Shown: positions 27,060-36,300 of the stretch, piece after piece | How the letters are laid out: each line of letters begins with the position of its first letter | How positions within the stretch are numbered: the stretch's first letter is position 1 | Assembly (NCBI GenBank): GCA_020636095.1 | Contig: JACJYN010000002.1 | Coordinates: forward strand, 1,550,001 to 1,614,000 | Direction of reading: 5' to 3' | Origin: Lewinellaceae bacterium | Lineage (GTDB): Bacteria; Bacteroidota; Bacteroidia; Chitinophagales; Saprospiraceae | Length of the DNA stretch: 64,000 nt | Position numbers and translations under genes: made by a program | Notes under the pieces: generated by a model | Seen by the model: the letters and a program-made list of their open reading frames with translations, nothing else | Databases searched by the model: none | What the model was told of the DNA's origin: nothing

Positions 27060-28253
27060 TCAATCCGCCTCAAAGAACCCCACACTTCCCCCAACCCAGT
27101 CCTTATCCTTATTGTAGCGCACGCCAACCATCAGGCCCTTGCTAATGCGCGCCAGGTTGTTGACGATAACGGGGCGCTCCCAGCCCTGCTCCCAAAGCAT
27201 CAGCATGCGGATTTCGCATTTGGCCGGCTCATTGGGCGTCGGGATAATGGAAGCGTATTCAACCTTGCGCTGCAGGATATAGTTCTCCGGGTCGCTGATA
27301 GCCTCGATGTCGTGCCGGTTGAGGTTGATGATCACCCCTGTGCCGGCGAAGGAATAGAGCGGCTTGAGTACGTAGTTGTGCAGGTCTTCGGGAATAGATT
27401 CTACCTCGTTGAGGAAATAGGATTTGGGCACGTATTGGCTGTCCAGCAGCGGCAAGGTGTGCTTGCTGATGCGGAAGAACCAGTTGGGGTGGCCGATGAA
27501 CTCCACGTCGTGATCTTCCGTAAAGTAAAACTCCCGGGGCAGGTCATCCCGTTTGATGAGCTCGTCAAAAATAACGCGGTTATAAATCTTTTCCACCTGG
27601 ATCAGGCGGCCTTCTTTTTCGTAGAATACCTCTCTTCCGTGGACTTTCAGCTGGCTGACACAGACCGGCTCCAGGCCGATCATGTGCTTTCCGGCAATAA
27701 AATCGATAGCCGTCGTTTGCTTTTCAGGTTCCACCTCCAACAGGATGACATTCTCCGGGTTGTGATCACCCAGGATCACCCGGCGAAGCATCTCCAGATA
27801 TTCCTCCGAGTTCAGCCCGCCAAACAGGTGGCTGAAGTTGTCGGGAATATCGTAAAACTTCCGGTAAGCGCGAGCCGCTAAATCCTGGTAAAAATAGAGC
27901 GAAGGAAAACCCTGCACTTCTATCAGTTGAGGCTTCAGCTCGCCATTCTCCTGCAGGCAGATGCCAAAATCCATCTGGAGAAAGGTAGTATGAGGCGTTT
28001 CCCCGGGCACCTCCTGCCCCGCCAGCAGGGCGCCCCGGGACAGTTCCTTGAAATCCGGACGGACGATCACGTCCGTTATCTCTTCACAGGCTTCGATCAG
28101 TTGTTTTTTAAGCTTTCGGGGGATAAATACCGGTGTTTCCGCGATGCGGAAGGGAGGCCGGTAATTGTACAGCCCCTCAATATGGGCGAGCATACCCTGA
28201 TAGGTTTCTTGCCGGAAGCTTTCGTTGAACTGCCTTCTGAGTTCAGTGATCAT
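27060..28253 (-). CDS. ATP-grasp ligase, last gene of an amidoligase-type operon
   Basis: 397 residues, cytoplasmic. ATP-grasp features are visible in the C-terminal half: the nucleotide-binding Lys297 in VLKPLYSFAGTGV (glycine loop about 304-307) and the metal-binding acidic/Asn pair, Glu347 in CEIRML and Asn366 in VNNLAR with Arg369. The N-terminal part (IEVQGFPSLYFYQDL, LGDHNPENVILLEVEP) resembles glutathione-synthetase-like or circularly arranged amidoligases, but I cannot assign a substrate. Family members join a carboxylate to an amine via acyl phosphate. It lies 36 bases downstream of the GATase gene and ends the operon facing the potassium channel gene. Confidence 0.85.
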   Translation of the reverse strand: MITELRRQFNESFRQETYQGMLAHIEGLYNYRPPFRIAETPVFIPRKLKKQLIEACEEITDVIVRPDFKELSRGALLAGQEVPGETPHTTFLQMDFGICLQENGELKPQLIEVQGFPSLYFYQDLAARAYRKFYDIPDNFSHLFGGLNSEEYLEMLRRVILGDHNPENVILLEVEPEKQTTAIDFIAGKHMIGLEPVCVSQLKVHGREVFYEKEGRLIQVEKIYNRVIFDELIKRDDLPREFYFTEDHDVEFIGHPNWFFRISKHTLPLLDSQYVPKSYFLNEVESIPEDLHNYVLKPLYSFAGTGVIINLNRHDIEAISDPENYILQRKVEYASIIPTPNEPAKCEIRMLMLWEQGWERPVIVNNLARISKGLMVGVRYNKDKDWVGGSVGFFEAD

Positions 28254-28289
28254 GGTGGTCTTTGTAGTGTGTGTGTAATCGGATGATGC

Positions 28290-29108
28290 CTACGCCAGGG
28301 TCATTTCCGCCTGGACCGCCCTGATGGACCGGTTGAGAAACAGGGGCAGGACGATCTCATGGGTCAGTCCTATCTTATCGGCATCATTCAGGTGTTCGAT
28401 CATGCGCAGGTATTTCTCCTCGCTGTGGTTATCTAAAATATCTTTGCGGCGTTCCGGCTGAAGGAAATGGTCCAGCATCCCGTCCGGATCGGCTTCCGGA
28501 TGGAATTGAACTCCAAAAAATTCATTGGAGAAGCGGATGGCCATAATGGCTCGCTCCAGTGGCACATGAGGCCGGATTTTTTCCAAAGCCAGTATTTTGG
28601 CGCCCATTTGCCCGAAACGTGCTACGTCCGGTTGCACGCACTGCCATTGACGGAAGTCGGCAATATAAAAAGGGTTGGGCAGGCCGTTAAACAGCGGCTC
28701 AGAAATGCCCTGGTCGGTCATATGGCAACGAAAAGTACCAAAGGACATCGACTTGCGCTGGGTTACTTGCGCCAGACGAAAGTGCTTTACCGCCATCTGG
28801 AAAGAGTGGCAGATAAAAAACACGTGCTTCTTCGGATTGCCGGGAACCAGATTCCAATCCCAGGTTTGCTGTAGCCAATCGTAGTATTTCACATCCCATA
28901 CCCCATCGCCATCGTGGGGGCTGCCGGGGCCGCCGGTAGAGATGTAGAGGTCGAAGTCAGGCCCGGGCGTCTCCGCCTTGCCTCTTACATCGAACAGCTG
29001 ACAGTCCAGGGCATGCCCATAGCGCTTGATGATGTCTTTGATACAACGCATTCCCTGATTGGGGGTATCGTCGTACATATCCAATATCGCCAACTTAACT
29101 GAGTGCAT
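28290..29108 (-). CDS. Class I glutamine amidotransferase domain protein
   Basis: 272 residues. The triad is visible: Cys100 in FFICHSFQM (most relatives have CxGxQ; here the oxyanion Gly is replaced by Ser-Phe), then His203 and Glu205 in GVQFHPEADP. STGGPGSPHD (57-66) is the classic GATase loop. It probably releases ammonia from glutamine, or cleaves a gamma-glutamyl bond, for the neighbouring ATP-grasp enzymes. The C-terminal 55 residues (NHSEEKYLRMIEHLNDADKIGLTHEIVLPLFLNRS) are an extra helical tail. The spacing to neighbours (67 and 36 bases) supports cotranscription. Confidence 0.9.
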   Translation of the reverse strand: MHSVKLAILDMYDDTPNQGMRCIKDIIKRYGHALDCQLFDVRGKAETPGPDFDLYISTGGPGSPHDGDGVWDVKYYDWLQQTWDWNLVPGNPKKHVFFICHSFQMAVKHFRLAQVTQRKSMSFGTFRCHMTDQGISEPLFNGLPNPFYIADFRQWQCVQPDVARFGQMGAKILALEKIRPHVPLERAIMAIRFSNEFFGVQFHPEADPDGMLDHFLQPERRKDILDNHSEEKYLRMIEHLNDADKIGLTHEIVLPLFLNRSIRAVQAEMTLA

Positions 29109-29175
29109 TACATTGTCGTTTTAGAACGAAGCACAAGGTAGTCATTTAGTTGATTTGACCCGGCCCAGAACCCAA

Positions 29176-30126
29176 TTAACCTACCTGCTTCCCGGCGGCA
29201 TTCTTAATGAATGTACCCCAGGTCAGGTTATCCTGCCCCTCTTTATGAGCCAGGGCGCGCTCTATTGCGTAGTTAGCAGACATTTCCACCACCCACTCGA
29301 AGTTTTCCTGGCCAACAGAATGGAGATCGGCATCGGGCGCCGGGTTGCAGAAATCTATAGCATAAGGGATACCATCGCGAATCGCCAGTTCCACGGTATT
29401 GAAATCATACCCCAGAGCATGGTTGAGCTTCAGCACGTAATGTTCCAGGGTTTTCATCATCTCGCTGCTAACGTTATGCTGAGCGGAGTAGCGCAGATGA
29501 TGCGGGTTGCGCGGCTCATAATGCATGATGCGGACATACTTACCACCGATGCAGTAGCATCGGAAGTAGGATTCGAAGTCGATAGCCTCCTGCAACATCA
29601 TCACCAGTTGGCCCGTTTCGTTTAGCTTCTCGAAAAACTCATTAGAGTCGTTCAGTTTATAAACGTTCTTCCATCCTCCGCCGGCAAAGGGCTTCATGAA
29701 AGCCGGAAACCCGACATAGTTGAAAATCCCTTCCCAATCGAGCGGGAAGGCCAGGTTGGAGAAGGAGTCCGAAGAAGTATCGATGGGATGGTCTTTGGAA
29801 GGCAGCAGAACTGTTTTGGGGACCGGCACGCCGATTTTTTCCGCCAGGGTATTGTTGAAAAACTTCTCGTCGGCGCTCCACCAGAAGGGGTTGTTGATCA
29901 CCGCCGTGCCACTGGCCGCTTCATTCTTGAGGTAGGCCCGGTAGAACGGCACGTCCTGAGAAATCCGGTCGATGATAACGGCGTAATCTGAGGGCGCCGC
30001 CTGAACGACCTTGCTGATCGATACCGGTTCAGCCACGATACCGTCTACTTTCTTGGCATTGATGCGTTCGATAAAGGCGTTGGGAAAAGAACGTTCTTGT
30101 CCAAAGAGGATTCCGATTTTCTTCAT
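29176..30126 (-). CDS. ATP-grasp family ligase
   Basis: 316 residues from the ATG at 30126; the frame is open upstream but a start there would overlap the esterase gene. ATP-grasp motifs: NNPFWWSADEKFFNNTLAEKIGVPVPKTVLLP (RimK/D-Ala ligase-like central region), Lys145 and the Gly-rich loop in FMKPFAGGGWKNV (142-154), and the metal-binding DFCNPAPD. It probably activates a carboxylate with ATP and ligates it to an amine. With the second ATP-grasp protein and the GATase it suggests stepwise assembly of a peptide-like product. It starts 23 bases after the esterase stop. Confidence 0.88.
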   Translation of the reverse strand: MKKIGILFGQERSFPNAFIERINAKKVDGIVAEPVSISKVVQAAPSDYAVIIDRISQDVPFYRAYLKNEAASGTAVINNPFWWSADEKFFNNTLAEKIGVPVPKTVLLPSKDHPIDTSSDSFSNLAFPLDWEGIFNYVGFPAFMKPFAGGGWKNVYKLNDSNEFFEKLNETGQLVMMLQEAIDFESYFRCYCIGGKYVRIMHYEPRNPHHLRYSAQHNVSSEMMKTLEHYVLKLNHALGYDFNTVELAIRDGIPYAIDFCNPAPDADLHSVGQENFEWVVEMSANYAIERALAHKEGQDNLTWGTFIKNAAGKQVG

Positions 30127-30149
30127 GTTTTGTTTTGATGTTAGGATGT

Positions 30150-30854
30150 TCAAATCAGTGAAATATAATGAGGAAACATTTCCTGCCACAGGGGCCAGTC
30201 GTGTTCCTTCCAACCCCTCATATCGAACCAATGGTTGACCCCTTTCTGATTCAGTATATGAGAAAGACGCTGATTGGCGTTCAGGCAAATGTCCCATTCT
30301 GAAGTGCCCAGCACGATATTCATGCGCCACAGATCAGGATGGTTATTGCCGGGCAGAAAATCTACCGGGTTGTTAAAATACACATTATCGTCATAATAAC
30401 CATCCGTAAATGACCTTATATCGAAAGCACCGCTCATGGAGAACATGTGGCTGACCACTTCCGGATGCTTAAAGGCGAAGTTGACAGCATGGTACCCCCC
30501 GAAACTGGCGCCGGCTACGGCCACCTTTCCCGCACCGGTATTCCAGCGCACGCGGCCGGCAATTTCCTCCAGGACCATTTTGTCATACCAGGCATGGTTT
30601 CTTGCCCGGTCCGCCGGATGGATGTGTTTGTTGTACCAACTATGGACATCGATGCTGTCCGGACAAAAAATCTGGATAAACCCCCGCTCCAGAAACCAAT
30701 GGGCCGTCTGGATAAGGCCAAAATCCTTACTTTCGTAATAGCGCCCCATGCTGCTGGGGAAAAGAATCACCGGGTACCCCTGGCGCCCGTAAACGAGCAT
30801 TTCAATATCTTTGCTCAGGTTGGGAGAATACCATTTGTAATATGTTTCTTTCAC
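30150..30854 (-). CDS. EstD-like alpha/beta-hydrolase (esterase), first gene of the ATP-grasp operon
   Basis: 234 residues, no signal peptide, so cytoplasmic. The esterase-family (PF00756) fold shows VILFPSSMGRYYESKDFG, the nucleophile Ser117 in GASFGGYHA, GTSEWDICL near the acid position, and a final His in GWKEHDWPLW. It could hydrolyse or transfer the product made by the following GATase and ATP-grasp genes. It is divergent from a second esterase gene, and a TAnnTTTG box lies upstream. Confidence 0.9.
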   Translation of the reverse strand: MKETYYKWYSPNLSKDIEMLVYGRQGYPVILFPSSMGRYYESKDFGLIQTAHWFLERGFIQIFCPDSIDVHSWYNKHIHPADRARNHAWYDKMVLEEIAGRVRWNTGAGKVAVAGASFGGYHAVNFAFKHPEVVSHMFSMSGAFDIRSFTDGYYDDNVYFNNPVDFLPGNNHPDLWRMNIVLGTSEWDICLNANQRLSHILNQKGVNHWFDMRGWKEHDWPLWQEMFPHYISLI

Positions 30855-30917
30855 CTTGCGTATTTGTTAAAAAGTGAACCGAATAAACCTCACTAATTGT
30901 ATATCTTACACTTAGTG

Positions 30918-30925
30918 CAAAGGTA
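30918..30925 (-). promoter_or_regulatory. Candidate -7 box of the esterase/ATP-grasp operon
   Basis: TACCTTTG on the minus strand, a perfect TAnnTTTG, about 64 bases before the esterase ATG. A GGGCTTT/AAAGCCC hairpin (about 30928-30953) lies just upstream of it. Confidence 0.5.
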
Positions 30926-31083
30926 CGGGCTTTCTCCGAATAAAAAAAGCCCAACCAACTGATGATCAAACTTTTACAGTAAACATCGAATTTAATAATT
31001 GAACTAATATTTAGCACACTAACTAATTGACCAAAACTTATTCTGCGTTAGCGCCGCAGTATTACCGTAAATTCCAGCTCAAT

Positions 31084-31965
31084 ATGCATTTTCTGAAAAA
31101 GCGGTTCCCGGAAAAAATCAGGTTTTTTAACAAAATTATTTTCCCCCCGGAACATTCTCTGGAAATCCACAGCCTCTCCAACTTCTTTTCCCAGGCTTTG
31201 CAACGCGCGGTACATATCGACGTATTTCTGCCTCCCGCCCACTTCGCAGAAGAAGCCCCGGCCTCCTTCCCTACCCTTGTTCTGAATGATGGGCAGGATG
31301 TGCCCGCCATTGGCCTGGCCGATACCCTGGAACGATTGTACGCCAACGATAAAATACCTCCGATCATTGTAGTGGCCGTTCACGCGAATGAAAACCGCAT
31401 GCAGGAATACGGCACCGCCGGACGGCCCGACTACAAGAAACGTGGAAGCAAGGCGCAGGACTACGCTGATTTTCTGCTTCAGGAGCTCCTCCCTGTATTG
31501 CGGCAACGCTACCGGATCGCGGCAACAGCTGCCCAGACGGTTATCGCCGGCTTCTCTCTCGGCGGCCTTTCCGCCTTCGACCTGGCCTGGAACCATCCCG
31601 ACGCCTTTGGAAAAGTAGGCGTCTTTTCCGGCTCCCTCTGGTGGCGTTCCAAAGCTTTCACCGCTGCCGATCCCGATGCCCACCGCATCGTACACGATAT
31701 GGTCGCCGGCAGCGCCAAACGCAAAGGGCTGCGATTCTGGCTACAGGCCGGCACCGAGGATGAACAGGAAGACCGCAATAAAAACGGTATCATCGACGCC
31801 ATCGACGATACCCTGGACCTGATCAAAGAATTGAAAAAGCTGGGGTACCATGAAGGGCGGGACATCAGATACGTAGAAGTGGCCGGCGGGCAGCACAATC
31901 CCGCCACCTGGGGAAAGGTGATGCCGGATTTTCTGCAGTGGGCGTTTCGGGAAGCCCCCCATTGA
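31084..31965 (+). CDS. Second esterase-family alpha/beta-hydrolase
   Basis: 293 residues from the ATG at 31084; a TTG at 31027 would add 19 residues. It belongs to the esterase D/enterochelin-esterase-like family: VHIDVFLPPAH, PTLVLNDGQDV, the nucleophile Ser158 in AGFSLGGLSAFDLAW, an acidic loop GTEDEQEDRNKNGIID (EF-hand-like, possible calcium site), and a late His in GGQHNPATW. No clear signal peptide, so probably cytoplasmic. It is transcribed away from the ATP-grasp operon through a shared 229-base control region, suggesting a linked function. Confidence 0.88.
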   Translation: MHFLKKRFPEKIRFFNKIIFPPEHSLEIHSLSNFFSQALQRAVHIDVFLPPAHFAEEAPASFPTLVLNDGQDVPAIGLADTLERLYANDKIPPIIVVAVHANENRMQEYGTAGRPDYKKRGSKAQDYADFLLQELLPVLRQRYRIAATAAQTVIAGFSLGGLSAFDLAWNHPDAFGKVGVFSGSLWWRSKAFTAADPDAHRIVHDMVAGSAKRKGLRFWLQAGTEDEQEDRNKNGIIDAIDDTLDLIKELKKLGYHEGRDIRYVEVAGGQHNPATWGKVMPDFLQWAFREAPH

Positions 31966-32026
31966 TGTGGCTCTTTCAGTTTTCTATACCTTATTTTGCA
32001 GCGATCATCATTCAAAATAAAGACTT

Positions 32027-33235
32027 ATGCCTTCACAAAAGATCGAATTTCAGAACGGTAAAGGGGAGAAGCTGGCCGCCCGGTTGGAGCTACCCATCGA
32101 CCAGCGCCCTTACGCCTATGCACTCTTTGCCCATTGTTTCACCTGCAATAAGAACCTGTCCGCCGTCCGCAATATCAGCCGGGCGTTGAATATGAAGGGC
32201 ATCGCCGTCCTCCGTTTTGACTTTACCGGGCTGGGGGAAAGCGAAGGTAATTTCGCCGACACCAACTTCTCTTCCAACGTGGAGGACCTGGTGTGGGCCG
32301 CCCGCTATCTGGAAACGAATCATGAGGCGCCTGCTTTATTGGTAGGCCATGCACTGGGGGGAGCAGCCGTGATCTGCGCCGCCCATGAACTGCCCTCGGT
32401 TAAGGCCGTGGCGACCATTGGCGCCCCTTATTCCCCCAACCATATCAGCCATCTGATAGCTGAAGATATCAAGGAGATAGAGACTAAGGGGGTGGCGAAG
32501 GTCAGTATTGGTGGGCGGCCCTTCACCGTCAAACGGCAGTTCCTGGAAGACATTCGGGAGAAAAACCTGGAAAAGAAGCTGGAAACACTCGGCCGGGCCC
32601 TGCTCATTCTACACGCTCCGCAAGACTTAACCGTTGAGATCAGCAATGCCGGCCGGATGTACCGCGCCGCCCGCCATCCCAAGAGTTTTGTCTCCCTCGA
32701 TGGCGCCGATCATCTGCTTTCTGATAAAGAGGATTCCCGCTATACGGGAGAGGTGATCGCCACCTGGATGAGCCGTTACGTTCCCCGGCCGAAAAAAGAA
32801 GCGCTAAAGGTGGAAAAAGAGGTAGCTGTTCGCCTGGGTAAGGAAGGCTTTACCACGGATGTAATGGTGCGCCGTCACAGCCTGACCGCCGACGAACCGG
32901 AATCTTTTGGGGGCACCGACTATGGCCCTTCCCCTTACGAACTCGTCACGGCGGGCCTGGGCGCCTGCACCGCCATGACCCTGCAAATGTACGCCCGTCG
33001 GAAAAAATGGCCACTGAAGGAGGTGCGCGTACACCTGAATCATTTCAAAGACCACGCCGAGGATTCTGAACATACAGAGAACCCCAAAAGCAAGATCGAC
33101 TATTTCAGCCGAACGATTGAAATGGATGGAGACCTGGATGAGGAACAACGCCAAAGGCTGTTGGAAATCGCCAACAGATGCCCGGTGCACCGGACGCTGC
33201 TAAGCTCTATAAAAATACTGACAGAGTTGAAGTAG
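32027..33235 (+). CDS. Alpha/beta-hydrolase fused to OsmC, nucleophile replaced
   Basis: 402 residues. The N-terminal hydrolase domain (about 1-260) is followed by an OsmC/Ohr peroxiredoxin-like domain (about 275-402) with its two cysteines, GACTAMTLQ and NRCPVHRTL, which reduce organic hydroperoxides with thiols. This fusion is a known family. In the hydrolase half the nucleophile elbow reads GHALGGAA with Ala109 (codon GCA) where the family has GHSLGG, so the hydrolase is predicted inactive while the OsmC half appears intact. It is cytoplasmic, 61 bases downstream of the esterase gene, and possibly cotranscribed with it. Confidence 0.92.
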   Translation: MPSQKIEFQNGKGEKLAARLELPIDQRPYAYALFAHCFTCNKNLSAVRNISRALNMKGIAVLRFDFTGLGESEGNFADTNFSSNVEDLVWAARYLETNHEAPALLVGHALGGAAVICAAHELPSVKAVATIGAPYSPNHISHLIAEDIKEIETKGVAKVSIGGRPFTVKRQFLEDIREKNLEKKLETLGRALLILHAPQDLTVEISNAGRMYRAARHPKSFVSLDGADHLLSDKEDSRYTGEVIATWMSRYVPRPKKEALKVEKEVAVRLGKEGFTTDVMVRRHSLTADEPESFGGTDYGPSPYELVTAGLGACTAMTLQMYARRKKWPLKEVRVHLNHFKDHAEDSEHTENPKSKIDYFSRTIEMDGDLDEEQRQRLLEIANRCPVHRTLLSSIKILTELK

Positions 33236-33244
33236 TTGTCTAAA

Positions 33245-33311
33245 TTGAGGTTGAGGTGAAGGTTGAGGTTGAGCGGCTTCTTCAGCCTTAACCTCAACCT
33301 CAACCTCCTCA
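33245..33311. repeat. GAGGTT-repeat inverted hairpin between convergent genes
   Basis: Several TTGAGG hexamers face their complement (CTTAACCTCAACCTCAACC) across a short loop. A simple-sequence hairpin probably working as a bidirectional terminator. Confidence 0.6.
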
Positions 33312-33322
33312 GCCTGGAAATG

Positions 33323-36300
33323 CTATCGTTGCAATAAGGTAATATTTCCTTTTACCTCCGAAACCTCTTCATCGCTGACTGAAGTCGGCGGACAGACAAG
33401 ACGGAGATAGTAACCGTATACATCGGGCGGTAGTTGTTTACCACCGTGCGTACCGTCCCAGCAGAAGAAATCCGCATCGGGGATTTTTGTCGGATCTGTT
33501 GAATCCACCTTGTAACTCTTGCGGAACATCTCTTCACCCCAGCGGTTGTAGATCATAAATTCGATTTCGCTGAATTTATCGAAATGTTCGCTGCGCAGGC
33601 AGACGGCATCGTTGACGTTGTCGCCGTTGGGAGTAAAGGCCGTGGCGACAAAGAATTCATCGATGGGGCACAGCTCGGGGCAGTCCTCAACCACAACGGG
33701 AATACTCAGGGTGTCCAAACAAACTCCATCGGTAACAACCACCGAATAAGTAGTCGTCACATTCGGAGAAGCTATTGGGTTAGGTATGTTCGGATCACTC
33801 AGCGTACCGGCATTGTCCCAGGAATAGGTACAGTTTTCGCATCCGGTTACCAGCAGCTGGCTTACCTCGCCCCTATCGGCACAGATCGTGCCCGGATCAG
33901 CTGAGATAGCAAGTTCGAGCTCTTTACCTTCTACTGTGGCCTCCGCCGTATCCACGACGCAACCATTATCGGCTACGGCAAAATACGTATTGGGGCCGGC
34001 AAAGGCAGTTACGGAGAGGTTATCGCCTGTACCTACCTGCCCGAAGAGGTCATCGTACCAGGTGATCTGCGCCATGGTCCAGTCGGGCTCCAGCTGAGCC
34101 GTGAACGTAATCATATCTCCAGCACAAACCACAGAGTCGGATGCTGTGATGCTCAGGCTGAGCGTATCGGGCAGTACCTTTACCATTACGGTATCTCCTT
34201 CTACGCAATCTGCTCCCGGTATCAGGGCAATGTAAGTGTGAATGCCATAATCCGGAACGACGGTAATCATCATGCCTGTGTCGATGGAGTCGCCATTCTC
34301 ATCATACCAGACGACGTAGTCGCTGCCCGTTCCTCCAACCGAAAGCTTGAGCGTATCCGGCGCACAAAGTACCGTATCACCGGGTGTGATCACCAGTTTC
34401 ATGCTGTCTACCACCGTGATGGTTGCCAGGGCCGTATCGGCCACACAACCATTATCGGCAATGGCGATGAAGGTAAATTGCCCTGCTGCATCCGGGCTGA
34501 CGGTGATCATACTACCCGTTTCATCCAGGGGTACGTAGTCTTCGTCATACCAGGTTATATCCGCCATGGCGTCATCCGGCACTACATTGGCCGTTAACTT
34601 GACCGAATCGCCCCGGCAAACCACGGTGTCAGAAGGCAAGATTTCCACCGCCAGTTCAGGAACAGACAGTTTTATCGTTGCTGTATCTCCGATTACACAA
34701 TCCAGCCCAGGAACAGATGCGATGTAGTAATTTATACCGTCCACCGGCACTACACATAGCTCAGCTCCCGAACCAATGCTGTCTCCTTCTATATTCGTCC
34801 AAACCACACAATCGGGTACAGGGCCGGTAGCAGTCAGGCAAACCGTATCCGCTTCACAAAGCAGGGTGTCGCTGGGCATGATCTCGATCTTAGAGTCGTC
34901 GGCTACCACAATAACCCAGCCCAGGTCACTGGCCGTGGTGCACCCATTGTTTACGGTCGCCAGATACTTATAGGTTCCCGGGGTGTTTGGAGCCACAGAA
35001 ATCATGGAACCATTTCCTGCCGGGTTCGTACCGTCCGACCAGGTGATGGTGGCCATTGGATCAGGCGGGTTCAATACTGCTGTCAATTTAGCGGTATCCC
35101 CTACACATAATTTCGTAGTATCCGGGACCACTGTAATGGTAATATCCTCAGGAGCATACCTCACAACAGCCGTATCCGCTTCTATACAAGCTACTCCGGG
35201 AATATCGGCAATATAAATATTCTCTCCCGGTTCCGGCACGAAGCAGAATTTATCGCCGCCCCCTACAACTGTTCCATCGAGGGTAGTCCATACCACACAT
35301 TCGGGAGCAATCGTCTGCACGGAAAGGCAAACGGTATCCTGGGTACATACCACCTGCATGCCAGGTTCGATCTCCAGCTTGGTGTCTTCTGCAAATACAT
35401 GGATCAAAGCTTGATCTGTATCGGAAGTGCAACCGTTATCCGCCGTAGCGCTGTATTTGAATACCCCCACCTGCGTTGCTACAAATACGAACATGTTGCC
35501 CGTACCGACAATATTGTCATTGTCATCCATCCAGGTGATGGTAGCCATCGAAGTGTCCGGGGTGAGTGTGGCAGTAAGTGTTACGGTATCTCCAACGCAA
35601 AGTTTGGCGGTATCCGGAGTGACAGAAATAGCCAGGTCCTGCGGCGACAGCCGGATTTTGGCGGTATCCGGAGTCACACAATCCAATCCGGGAATACTGG
35701 CGATGTAATAATTATCGCCGGGTTCCGGTGTGACACACAACTCTGCTCCCAGCCCCAGCGTATCGCCCGACGGGGTCGTCCAGACAATGCATTCTGCCGC
35801 CGGCGCGGTGGCCGTCAGGCACACTTCTTCGGCCTGGCACAGCACCACCATCGTATCCGGCTGGATCTCGATCTTCGTGCTGTCCGCTATAACAACTACG
35901 GTGGCTGTGTCGCTGTCCATCGAGCAGCCGTTGTCCACCATCGCTACGTATTGGTATTCGCCAGGGGCGCCAGGGCTCACACACAGTTCGGCGCCCGTGC
36001 CTACTTCTGTGCCATTCGCGTCGAACCACCGCAGGCTCGCCATCAGGTCACTCGGGCTCACGCTGGCCGTCAGGCAGGCCGTATCGCCTACACACAGCTT
36101 CAGCGGGTCCGGGGACACCGAGACCATCACACTGTCCGGAACCAGCTTCACATAAGCCGTATCCGGAATGATGCAGTTCAGCCCCGGAATACTGGCGATG
36201 TAGGTATTCATGCCGATTTCCGGCGTGATGCACAGCTCTTCCCCCAGTCCCAGCGTGTCGCCCGACGGGGAGGTCCAGACTACACATTCCGGGACGGGAG

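Noticed and set aside
26901..27881. 326-codon plus-strand frame after the potassium channel gene
   Set aside because: Antisense to the ATP-grasp gene and without recognisable protein features.
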